NCBI GenBank assembly: GCA_900546715.1
Contig: UREA01000034.1
Span: forward strand, 1 to 11,916
Origin: an uncultured Mycoplasmatota bacterium
GTDB taxonomy: Bacteria > Bacillota_I > Bacilli_A > RF39 > UBA660
Length of the DNA stretch: 11,916 nt
Direction: 5' to 3'
Shown: piece after piece, positions 1 through 5,987 of the stretch
How positions within the stretch are numbered: position 1 is the first letter of the stretch
Layout of the letters: the number at the start of each line of letters is the position of its first letter
Made by a program: the position numbers and the translations under genes
The notes under the pieces: generated by a model
The model's input: the letters and a program-made list of their open reading frames with translations, nothing else
Told to the model about the DNA's origin: nothing
Database searches by the model: none

Positions 1-58
1 TTGATTTTTTGATAATATAATAATAACATAAAGTGGTTGTTTATACAAAATAGAGAGC

Positions 59-93
59 AAAACGGAAGGAATATATATAAACCTTCCGTTTTT
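59..93 (+). terminator. Intrinsic terminator hairpin
   Basis: An 11-bp perfect stem (59-69 with 82-92, core CGGAAGG/CCTTCCG) encloses a 12-nt A/T loop and is followed by T residues to 93. It would end transcription entering from the left edge. On the other strand the stem is followed by only four T residues, so reverse activity is less likely. No gene in the window ends into it; the gene it serves is either outside the window or a short transcript starting near position 28. Confidence 0.75.
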
Positions 94-143
94 AAGGACT
101 AAAAACTGTCCAGTAATAAGATTCGTTTGGGGGATTAATAATT

Positions 144-171
144 AAAAAATGGAAAGCAAATGCTTTCCATT
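144..171 (-). terminator. Intrinsic terminator of the thioredoxin-like gene
   Basis: The stem AATGGAAAGC/GCTTTCCATT (148-157 with 162-171) has a 4-nt loop, and on the minus strand it is followed by TTTT (147-144). The stem includes two bases of the TAA stop codon (172-170) of the minus-strand gene, so terminator and stop codon overlap. Confidence 0.75.
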
Positions 172-415
172 AATTAGTTGCGTATGACTTAATAAATTTT
201 AATATTTCTCTGTCGCTTGGGACTTTTCCTTCAACACATTTATTATTGTTAATAATAAGAGCAGGTATGTTTTTAATATTATACTTTTTCATTGATTCTT
301 GGTCGTCTTTGAGTTCTATTTCAACAGCTTCATCATAATTATTTACGGCTTTTAATAAAGCTTTTCTTAATTTAATTCCATTGCTACAATTACTACCAAT
401 AATCTTTATCTTCAA
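170..415 (-). CDS. Small thioredoxin-fold protein (TM0996/MTH895-like), one active-site Cys lost
   Basis: About 81 residues with the pattern of the small 'redox-active disulfide protein 2' / thioredoxin_3 family: an initial beta strand (KIKIIG), a loop where family members carry CPxC, a helix, then a cis-proline strand (NIPALIINN) and the typical VPSDREILKFI end. Here the loop is CSNG, so only the first Cys of the CxxC remains; another Cys lies in the KCVEG strand. A dithiol-disulfide role is therefore doubtful, and a monothiol or binding role is possible. Start choice: a GTG at 424 is open, but GAGGTG (minus strand) lies 6 nt before a TTG at 415, and family members usually begin MKI, so I prefer TTG. 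Cytosolic, no signal peptide. Monocistronic, divergent from the pilin-like gene. Confidence 0.75.
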   Translation of the reverse strand: MKIKIIGSNCSNGIKLRKALLKAVNNYDEAVEIELKDDQESMKKYNIKNIPALIINNNKCVEGKVPSDREILKFIKSYATN

Positions 416-439
416 ATGCTTCACCTCACTTCCATAAAC

Positions 440-445
440 ATCATA
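440..445 (-). promoter_or_regulatory. Possible -10 element for the thioredoxin-like gene
   Basis: On the minus strand TATGAT lies 24 nt before the preferred TTG start, the same compact spacing as other promoters here. There is no good -35 at 17 bp (ATATTA), and a TTGAAC further upstream is 23 bp away, so this call is weak. Confidence 0.35.
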
Positions 446-467
446 TCGTAATTTAGTGAAATTAATA

Positions 468-496
468 TGTTCAAATTAAGAAAGATGTGTTAAAAT
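468..496 (+). promoter_or_regulatory. Extended -10 promoter of the pilin-like gene
   Basis: TGT-TAAAAT (488-496) is an extended -10 box; TGTTCA at 468-473 sits 17 bp upstream as a weak -35. The -10 ends only 14 nt before the ATG at 511, so the leader would be about 8 nt. The ribosome-binding sequence is weak (AGTAGTGAT). Confidence 0.55.
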
Positions 497-510
497 AAAG
501 TAGTGATATT

Positions 511-858
511 ATGAAAAATAAAGGATTTACGTTAATTGAACTTATAGTTACTATTACTTTAATAGCAATTATATCTGTTACCATTGGAGTTAGTGTTAGT
601 GGAATGTTAGGTCGTCAGGATGAAAAAGATGCTGAAGATATGAAAGCTACTATTGAGTCGGCGGCATGTGTGTATGTTGAAGTAAATAATATTACTGGTA
701 ATACTAGTGTTTCTTTAGATGAATTAGTTAAAGAAGGATTGTTAGATAAAGATTTAACTAATCCATTAGATAATACGACATTATCTGGTTCTGTTGATAT
801 AACTTGGGATAATGGAGAAAAAACTTGTACCTATAAATTTCCGGGATTAGATGAATAA
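511..858 (+). CDS. Type IV pilin-like / pseudopilin protein with class III signal peptide
   Basis: 115 residues. The N-terminus MKNKG|FTLIELIVTITLIA is a textbook class III (prepilin) signal: short basic leader, Gly5 at -1, Phe6 at +1 and Glu10 at +5, then a hydrophobic helix to about residue 31. A prepilin peptidase would cut after Gly5 and could N-methylate Phe6. The extracytoplasmic part is small, with Cys53 and Cys106 placed to form a disulfide, and a LVKEGLLDKDLTNP stretch like the 'G-L-x-NP' region of Gram-positive pilins. Usual partners (PilD, ATPase, PilC) are not in the window, so whether it belongs to a pilus, a competence pseudopilus or acts alone cannot be said. The next gene encodes a paralogue. 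No terminator separates the two, although the second has its own -10. Confidence 0.85.
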   Translation: MKNKGFTLIELIVTITLIAIISVTIGVSVSGMLGRQDEKDAEDMKATIESAACVYVEVNNITGNTSVSLDELVKEGLLDKDLTNPLDNTTLSGSVDITWDNGEKTCTYKFPGLDE

Positions 859-882
859 ATGCTATAAAAAATTTAATAAATG

Positions 883-891
883 TGTTATACT
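883..891 (+). promoter_or_regulatory. Extended -10 promoter before the second pilin-like gene
   Basis: TGT-TATACT (883-891) followed at once by TAAGGTGGG (892-900), the Shine-Dalgarno sequence of the ATG at 907. There is no convincing -35. The expected start point falls within or just after the SD, so the promoter reading has an unresolved conflict (see findings). It would drive the pilin-paralogue-rnr-smpB unit. Confidence 0.45.
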
Positions 892-906
892 TAAGGTGGG
901 ATTATT

Positions 907-1263
907 ATGAAGAATAAAAAGAGGACATTAATTATTTTGTTGGTTTTAATTATATTTTTGGTATTAATACTTGGAATAGTGGTACTTTTTGGTGGTATTA
1001 AAGATAAAGAAATAAAAGAATTTTATCAAAATATAGAAGAAGCCACTTGTGAGTATGCTGAAGGAGAAAATATAACTGAATCATTGTGTGATGCTTTTAA
1101 TAATTTATGTCATGTGAAATATGATACTCTTATTAGTTGGGGGTATTTAGACGAAAATTTGGAAAATCCTGCAACTGGAGAAAGGGTTAGTGAAGATGAT
1201 ACTAGTTATGTAGAAATAACTTGGGAAGATAATAAAATGATTTGTACATTTAAAGAGGGTTAA
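907..1263 (+). CDS. Membrane-anchored pilin paralogue lacking a prepilin cleavage site
   Basis: 118 residues: a basic start (MKNKKR), one very hydrophobic helix (about 7-28), then an outside domain that aligns with the preceding pilin-like protein. Matching blocks are IEEATCEYAEGENIT with IESAACVYVEVNNIT, VKYDTLISWGYLDENLENP with VSLDELVKEGLLDKDLTNP (9 of 19 identical by eye) and VEITWEDNKMICTFK with VDITWDNGEKTCTYK (7 of 15). Cys48 and Cys113 match Cys53 and Cys106 of the neighbour; Cys61 and Cys68 are an extra pair. The Gly-Phe...Glu prepilin motif is absent, so it should stay as an uncleaved N-anchored protein. SD AAGGTGGG precedes the ATG. Its last codons contain the SD (GAGGG) of rnr, two bases separate stop and next start, and it is surely co-transcribed with rnr. 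Function unknown. Confidence 0.8.
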   Translation: MKNKKRTLIILLVLIIFLVLILGIVVLFGGIKDKEIKEFYQNIEEATCEYAEGENITESLCDAFNNLCHVKYDTLISWGYLDENLENPATGERVSEDDTSYVEITWEDNKMICTFKEG

Positions 1264-1265
1264 AT

Positions 1266-3362
1266 ATGGAAGAAGCAATTATAGATGTTTTAAAAGATGA
1301 GACTAAAGGACAAACAATAGATGAAATAAATAAAAAGTTACATTATAAGTCTATTAAAGGAATCAGTGATTTACAAGAAACTTTGGATAAAATGACTACT
1401 GAAGGGATACTTCATAAATCCAAAAAAAGAGAATATTTGCTGATGAGCAATACTAAAACTTTAAAATGTGGTTTTTTACGTGTTAATAGAAGTGGAAATG
1501 GCTTTGTAGATATAGAGGATGGTCCAGATATTTTTGTGCGTGGTGAAAACTTAAATGGAGCAATTAATGGGGATTTTGTCGAAGTTGATTATTCTACTCA
1601 TAATAACGAAGCTTATGTAATTAAAATATTAAAAAGAGATTTAAATAACTTAGTTGGAGAAATGGTTAATGTTGGTAATCATTTAATTTTTAAAGCAGAT
1701 GATGAAAAACTAGATATAATTGTGAAACTGACTAAAGATAGCTTAAAACAAGTTGTAGAAGGCCATAAAGTAGTAGTTGAAATTATTAAAGAATTAGGAA
1801 AAAAAACTTATTTAGGACAAGTAATAAAAATTATTGGACATAAAAATGATCCGGGAGTAGATATTATGTCTATTGCTTTAAGACATGGTATTGAAGTTGA
1901 TTTTAATGATGCTGTAATTAAAGAATTAGAATTTATTCCTAGCGAAGTTAGTGAAAGTGATAAATTAGGTCGAAGAGATTTAACTAAAGAGATGATTTTT
2001 ACTATTGATGGTGATGATACCAAGGATATAGATGATGCTATAAGTATAGAAAAAAATAATGATAATTATATTTTAGGAGTTCATATTGCAGATGTTTCGT
2101 ATTATGTAAAAATGGGTTCAGCACTTTATGATGCGGCGTTTACTAGAGGAACTTCAAGTTATTTGGCAGATACTGTAATCCCTATGATTCCCCATCAATT
2201 ATCTAATGGCATATGTTCACTTAATCCAGGGGTTGAAAGACTTACTATTAGTTGTGTTATGACTATTAATAGTAAAGGCAAAGTGATAGATTATGATATA
2301 TTTCCATCAGTAATAAAATCTAGAAAACAAATGACTTATAAAAATGTTAATAAAATTTTAGAAGAAAATATTATTCCAGAAGGTTATGAAGAATATGCTG
2401 ATACCTTAAAATTAATGGCTGAACTTGCTAAGATATTACGGGCAGAAAAAGTTTCGCGAGGATATATTGATTTTGGTTTGGATGAAGCTAAAATTGTTCA
2501 AGATGAAAAAGGTAGAGCAATTGATGTAGTTAAAAGAGAACGTGGTGTTGGGGAAAATTTAATCGAAGACTTTATGATTGTAGCTAATGAAACAGTAGCA
2601 ACACATGTTACTAATATGGATTTACCATTTATATATCGGGTTCATGATCTACCTAATAGTGAAAAAATTGAAGATTTTAAAAATTTAATTAAACAAATGG
2701 GGTATCAAATACATACTAATTTAAGTAAAATAACTCCTTTGACTATGCAAAGTGTATTAAATGAACTTAGGGATAAAAAAGAATTTAGTATATTATCAGA
2801 TGTACTACTTAGAAGTATGAAAAAAGCTATTTATAGTACAAATAATATTGGCCATTTTGGTTTGGCATCAACAAATTATACGCATTTTACTAGTCCGATT
2901 AGAAGGTTTCCGGATTTAACTGTTCATCGTTTACTTAGAACTTATCTTTTTGAAAAAAGAATAGATATGGAAACAATAAATTATAATGAAAAGTATTTGA
3001 TTGATGTTGCGAATATCTCTAGTGAAACTGAAGTTGCTGCTCAGGAAGCGGAAAGAGATGTTCTTGACATGAAAATGGCTGAATATATGGAATCACATAT
3101 TGGAGAAGAATACGAAGGCATTATTAGTGGAGTAACTAACTTTGGAATGTTTGTTCAGTTAGAAAATTTAGTTGAAGGGTTAGTACATATTAGTTCTTTA
3201 GATGGCTACTATGAATATATTCCTGAAATATTATCTTTAGTTAGTGAAAGAAAAAGATATCGTTTGGGAGATAGTGTTAGAGTAGTGGTAGTTGCTGCTA
3301 GTAAAGAAGCAAGTACAATTGATTTTGAACTAGTGGGGGATAAAAATGGAGATCAAAAATAA
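1266..3362 (+). CDS. rnr: Ribonuclease R (3'-5' exoribonuclease, RNB family)
   Basis: 698 residues. It degrades structured RNA 3' to 5' to nucleoside monophosphates and takes part in mRNA decay, rRNA quality control and tmRNA-linked decay of non-stop messages. Domains: N-terminal winged helix (about 3-60), cold-shock/OB domains (about 66-110 and 140-205), RNB catalytic domain (about 235-560) and S1 domain (about 613-693). The metal-binding signature DGDDTKDIDDA gives Asp248, Asp254, Asp256 and Asp257, matching E. coli Asp272/278/280/281 in spacing. HFTSPIRRFPDL is the conserved late RNB motif. The protein ends just after S1 (GDKNGDQK), without the Lys-rich tail usual in E. coli and Bacillus RNase R. 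Start: ATG with GAGGG six bases upstream, inside the preceding gene. Its 3' end overlaps smpB by 17 nt, indicating translational coupling. Confidence 0.97.
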   Translation: MEEAIIDVLKDETKGQTIDEINKKLHYKSIKGISDLQETLDKMTTEGILHKSKKREYLLMSNTKTLKCGFLRVNRSGNGFVDIEDGPDIFVRGENLNGAINGDFVEVDYSTHNNEAYVIKILKRDLNNLVGEMVNVGNHLIFKADDEKLDIIVKLTKDSLKQVVEGHKVVVEIIKELGKKTYLGQVIKIIGHKNDPGVDIMSIALRHGIEVDFNDAVIKELEFIPSEVSESDKLGRRDLTKEMIFTIDGDDTKDIDDAISIEKNNDNYILGVHIADVSYYVKMGSALYDAAFTRGTSSYLADTVIPMIPHQLSNGICSLNPGVERLTISCVMTINSKGKVIDYDIFPSVIKSRKQMTYKNVNKILEENIIPEGYEEYADTLKLMAELAKILRAEKVSRGYIDFGLDEAKIVQDEKGRAIDVVKRERGVGENLIEDFMIVANETVATHVTNMDLPFIYRVHDLPNSEKIEDFKNLIKQMGYQIHTNLSKITPLTMQSVLNELRDKKEFSILSDVLLRSMKKAIYSTNNIGHFGLASTNYTHFTSPIRRFPDLTVHRLLRTYLFEKRIDMETINYNEKYLIDVANISSETEVAAQEAERDVLDMKMAEYMESHIGEEYEGIISGVTNFGMFVQLENLVEGLVHISSLDGYYEYIPEILSLVSERKRYRLGDSVRVVVVAASKEASTIDFELVGDKNGDQK

Positions 3363-3765
3363 AAAGGCATACTTTAATTATTTTATTAAAAGTGAGATTG
3401 AGGCTGGAATAGTACTAAAAGGTACAGAAATAAAATCTGTAAAAAAGGGTTCGATAAATATTACAGATAGTTATGTTAGAATAAAAGAAATGCAAGCATA
3501 TATTATAAATATGTTTATAGAAAAGTATGATAATGCAAGTATATTTAATCATGAAGAGGCAAGAGAAAGAAAATTACTTTTGCATAAAAAGGAAATAAAG
3601 AAGTTGTTATTAGAAGTAAAACAAAATGGTTTTACATTAATTCCTTTAAAAGTTTATCTTAAAGGTGGTAAAGCAAAAGTTTTAATTGGGGTTGCTAAGG
3701 GTAAAAAACTTTATGATAAAAGAGAAACTATTAAAAAAAGAGATGAATTAAGAGAAAGAAGGTAG
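3346..3765 (+). CDS. smpB: SsrA-binding protein SmpB (short C-terminal tail)
   Basis: 139 residues. SmpB binds tmRNA and brings it to stalled ribosomes for trans-translation. Recognisable family segments: NKKAYFNYFI near the start, EAGIVLKGTEIKSVKKG (19-35), a beta-barrel core, HKKEIKKLL (80-88), LIPLKVYLKGGKAKVLIGVAKGKKLYDKR (98-126). The normal tail after DKR is about 24-25 residues in E. coli and Bacillus; here it is ETIKKRDELRERR, 8-9 residues shorter, and lacks the distal part that enters the mRNA channel. The reading frame ends with TAG TAA, so no obvious frameshift restores a longer tail; the last codons (AGAAGG) double as the SD for the next gene. The ATG lies inside rnr, with GGGGG six bases upstream. 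The rnr-smpB pairing is common in Bacillota. Confidence 0.95.
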   Translation: MEIKNKKAYFNYFIKSEIEAGIVLKGTEIKSVKKGSINITDSYVRIKEMQAYIINMFIEKYDNASIFNHEEARERKLLLHKKEIKKLLLEVKQNGFTLIPLKVYLKGGKAKVLIGVAKGKKLYDKRETIKKRDELRERR

Positions 3766-3769
3766 TAAA

Positions 3770-4837
3770 ATGAAAGTAAGAAAGAAAGGTCGTGGATCTA
3801 AAAAAGGATTATATATTACCATAAGTGTTATAGCAATATTGTTAATTGTGGCATCTGTTTTATGGGTAAGTGGAGTGTTTAAAGGTAAGGAAGAAGAAGT
3901 TAAAAATAATACGGAAGAAGTAATACCAAATGAACCAGAAGAAAAGAAATTACAAATAGTTGATGTAAATTCTAATTCTCGTCCTTATGCAGTTATGATT
4001 AATAATATAAATGTAGCAAGACCTCTTCAAAGTGGATTGCAAGATGCATATATTATTTATGAAATAATTGTTGAAGGTGGTATTACAAGATATATGGCAT
4101 TGTTTTTAGATCAAGATACTGAAAGAATTGGTTCAATTCGTAGTGCTAGACATTATTTTTTGGATTATGCTTTAGAAAATGATGCAATTTATGTACATCA
4201 TGGACAAAGTCCACAAGCTCAAAGTGATTTTAGTAAATTAGATATTGATAGAATTGTGGTGGATAACTCAAAAACTGGATGGCGGGATAGTTCTTTAAAT
4301 GTAGCAACAGAACATCGTTTATTTACAAGTATTGAAAAGCTTAATAGTGGGTTAGGTAATATTAGAACTGAGAGGGATAATGATTTATTACTTGATTATA
4401 GTATTGATGAACTTAATTTAAGTGAGTATGAGAATGCTAAGGTAGCAAATAATATAACTATTAAATATTCAGGATATATTACAAATACTTATGAATATGA
4501 TAGTGAATCTGGCGTTTATAAAAGATTTGTTAATGGTGATGCACATACTGATTATGTAACTAAGGAACAATATACTTTTAAAAATATAATAACTTATCAA
4601 GTAGATAATTATACAATAAATGATGGGGAAAATAAAGGAAGACAAGATATTGAAAATATAGGTTCAGGAACTGGTTATTACATAAGTGGTGGTTATGCAG
4701 TGCCTATAACTTGGGAAAAGAAAAGTAGAACAAGCCAAACTAAATATTATTTAGAAAGTGGTGAAGAATTAGTAGTTAATGATGGTAATACATTTATTCA
4801 AATTCAACCAGAGGGTCAAACATTAACTATAGAATAA
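3770..4837 (+). CDS. DUF3048 (YerB-family) membrane-anchored extracytoplasmic protein
   Basis: 355 residues. A basic N-terminus (KVRKKGRGSKK) and one membrane helix (about 14-35) are followed by a charged linker (38-62). Then come the two DUF3048 regions: N-terminal RPYAVMINN, ARPLQSGLQDAYIIYE, VEGGITRYMALF, IGSIRSARHYFLDYA, AIYVHHGQSPQA (71-150) and C-terminal block (about 220-350: YKRFVNGDAHTDY, GSGTGYYISGGYAVPITW). Bacillus YerB is a lipoprotein; this copy has no lipobox Cys at the helix end (VLWVSGVFKG), so it is anchored by the helix. The family's biochemical role is not established to my knowledge. SD GAAGG overlaps the end of smpB, only 4 nt separate stop and start, and it belongs to the rnr-smpB operon. 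Confidence 0.9.
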   Translation: MKVRKKGRGSKKGLYITISVIAILLIVASVLWVSGVFKGKEEEVKNNTEEVIPNEPEEKKLQIVDVNSNSRPYAVMINNINVARPLQSGLQDAYIIYEIIVEGGITRYMALFLDQDTERIGSIRSARHYFLDYALENDAIYVHHGQSPQAQSDFSKLDIDRIVVDNSKTGWRDSSLNVATEHRLFTSIEKLNSGLGNIRTERDNDLLLDYSIDELNLSEYENAKVANNITIKYSGYITNTYEYDSESGVYKRFVNGDAHTDYVTKEQYTFKNIITYQVDNYTINDGENKGRQDIENIGSGTGYYISGGYAVPITWEKKSRTSQTKYYLESGEELVVNDGNTFIQIQPEGQTLTIE

Positions 4838-4846
4838 GGAGGCAAT

Positions 4847-5092
4847 ATGTTAGATTTTGTAGAACAATATTATATTTTATTTATTGTAATTAGTGTTTTA
4901 TTAATTTTTTCATTAATAGGTTATTTTGTTAATGAAAAAAATAAAAAAGGGACTAGTTTTAAAATTAATAGTAATGAAGCAGATAATTTAAATATTGCTA
5001 ATGATACTAATAATAATGTTAATATTGCCAATAATATTGCTGATAATATGTCAATAAATGATATTATAAATAAAAACGTTGATAACAAATAA
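4847..5092 (+). CDS. Small single-pass membrane protein with Asn-rich low-complexity tail
   Basis: 81 residues, family not recognised. Residues about 9-28 form one hydrophobic helix (ILFIVISVLLIFSLIGYFV). After NEKNKKG comes a tail of about 45 residues dominated by Asn, Ile, Asp and Ala, with repeated NIAN/NIAD/INDI units at 49-73. Basic residues directly after the helix suggest the tail is cytoplasmic by the positive-inside rule. The best SD in the window (AAGGAGG, 4836-4842, overlapping the stop of the DUF3048 gene) and a following terminator argue that it is truly expressed as the last gene of the operon. It is not SecG, which has two helices. The tail DNA is itself repetitive (AATATTGC, AATAAT units), so it may vary in length between strains. 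Confidence 0.7.
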   Translation: MLDFVEQYYILFIVISVLLIFSLIGYFVNEKNKKGTSFKINSNEADNLNIANDTNNNVNIANNIADNMSINDIINKNVDNK

Positions 5093-5099
5093 ATATATT

Positions 5100-5121
5100 A
5101 AAGTCCACTAAAGGACTTTTT
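5100..5121 (+). terminator. Intrinsic terminator ending the rnr-smpB operon
   Basis: Stem AAAGTCC/GGACTTT (5100-5106 with 5113-5119), loop ACTAAA, then T residues (ATTTT continues to 5126). It lies 8 nt after the stop of the small membrane protein gene, just ahead of the cdaA promoter. Confidence 0.8.
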
Positions 5122-5136
5122 ATTTTATTGAATTTT

Positions 5137-5145
5137 TGATATAAT
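5137..5145 (+). promoter_or_regulatory. Extended -10 promoter of cdaA-cdaR
   Basis: TGA-TATAAT (5137-5145) is a perfect -10 with the TG extension; the -35 position (5117-5122) is only T-rich and overlaps the preceding terminator. The -10 ends 26 nt before the cdaA ATG. SD AAGGATGG (5157-5164) precedes the start. The leader is too short for a riboswitch. Confidence 0.65.
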
Positions 5146-5171
5146 TAATTAGTCACAAGGATGGTGTTTAA

Positions 5172-5987
5172 ATGAATTTGTCTGTAATATGGGATATATT
5201 TACCAAAATACTTGATATATGTTTTGTGTGGATTGCCTTTTATTATATATTAAAAAATGTTAAAAATAATATTAAAATGGTATTGATTGTTAAAGGAGTA
5301 ATTTTAATATTACTTGTTAAATTATTAAGCGATTGGCTAAACTTATATACAGTTGGTGTAATACTTGAATATGCAATTCAATGGGGACCACTCGCAATAA
5401 TTGTTATATTTCAACCAGAAATTAGAAGTGTTTTAGAGTCAATTGGTAGAACACAACTTTTAGGTAGACATAAGATTTTAACTGTTGATGAACGAGAAAA
5501 AGTAGTTTATGAAATAATGCGAGCTGTAGAATATTTTCGTAAAAACCGAATTGGAGCATTAATAGTAATTGAAAGAGAGATCTCTTTGGAAGAATATATC
5601 AAGAATGCTACAAAAGTTTATGCTGATTTAACAGATTCGCTTTTGGAAACAATATTTTTTCCAAATTCTCCACTTCATGATGGTGGTGTAATAATTCAAG
5701 GAGACCGCATTACTTGTGCTGGTGCTGTATTGAAGACTAGTATGAATCCTAATTTGTCTAAAAGGCTTGGTACAAGGCATAGAGCAGCATTAGGAATAGC
5801 TGAAGAAAGTGATGCAATTGCTTTAGTTGTATCTGAAGAGACTGGTAGACTAAGTATTGCTGTTGATAGTAATTTGCATTATAATTTGGAATTAGATCAA
5901 TTTAGAATGATGTTAATTGATGAATTAAAACCAAAAATGGAAGTCTTCTTTGAAGCTGATGAAAGTGAAGGTGAAGACGAAGAATGA
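5172..5987 (+). CDS. cdaA: Diadenylate cyclase CdaA (DacA)
   Basis: 271 residues. It makes cyclic di-AMP from two ATP at the membrane; c-di-AMP controls K+ and osmolyte transport and is linked to cell-wall growth. Three N-terminal membrane segments (about 5-27, 36-55, 60-80) lead to QPEIRSVLESIGR and then the DAC domain (about 105-245). Motifs seen: GALIVIERE (128-136), FFPNSPLHDGG (162-172), LGTRHRAALGIAEESDA (199-215) and VVSEETG (219-225). The usual DGA motif reads DGG here (Asp170-Gly171-Gly172); RHR (202-204) is intact, so activity is expected. The C-terminus is acidic (ESEGEDEE). cdaR overlaps by 4 nt (ATGA). The third member of the usual operon, glmM, is not present. Confidence 0.95.
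   Translation: MNLSVIWDIFTKILDICFVWIAFYYILKNVKNNIKMVLIVKGVILILLVKLLSDWLNLYTVGVILEYAIQWGPLAIIVIFQPEIRSVLESIGRTQLLGRHKILTVDEREKVVYEIMRAVEYFRKNRIGALIVIEREISLEEYIKNATKVYADLTDSLLETIFFPNSPLHDGGVIIQGDRITCAGAVLKTSMNPNLSKRLGTRHRAALGIAEESDAIALVVSEETGRLSIAVDSNLHYNLELDQFRMMLIDELKPKMEVFFEADESEGEDEE

Noticed and set aside
96..111. Small hairpin GGAC...GTCC after the first terminator
   Set aside because: Only 4 bp with an 8-nt loop; not distinguishable from chance.
511..1263. Competence pseudopilin operon (comG-like)
   Set aside because: No ATPase, membrane platform or other comG genes are adjacent; only the prepilin signal is shared.
1808..2023. Minus-strand open frame inside rnr
   Set aside because: Antisense to the conserved RNase R coding sequence; a by-product of A/T-rich codons. 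The same holds for minus frames at 6571-6771, 8420-8656, 8663-8863, 9401-9583, 10713-10928 and 11017-11199.
4847..5092. SecG, expected near rnr in Bacillota
   Set aside because: One membrane helix and an Asn-rich tail instead of the two-helix SecG pattern.
5122..5171. Possible c-di-AMP riboswitch before cdaA
   Set aside because: Only about 50 nt separate the terminator from the start codon; no room for an aptamer.
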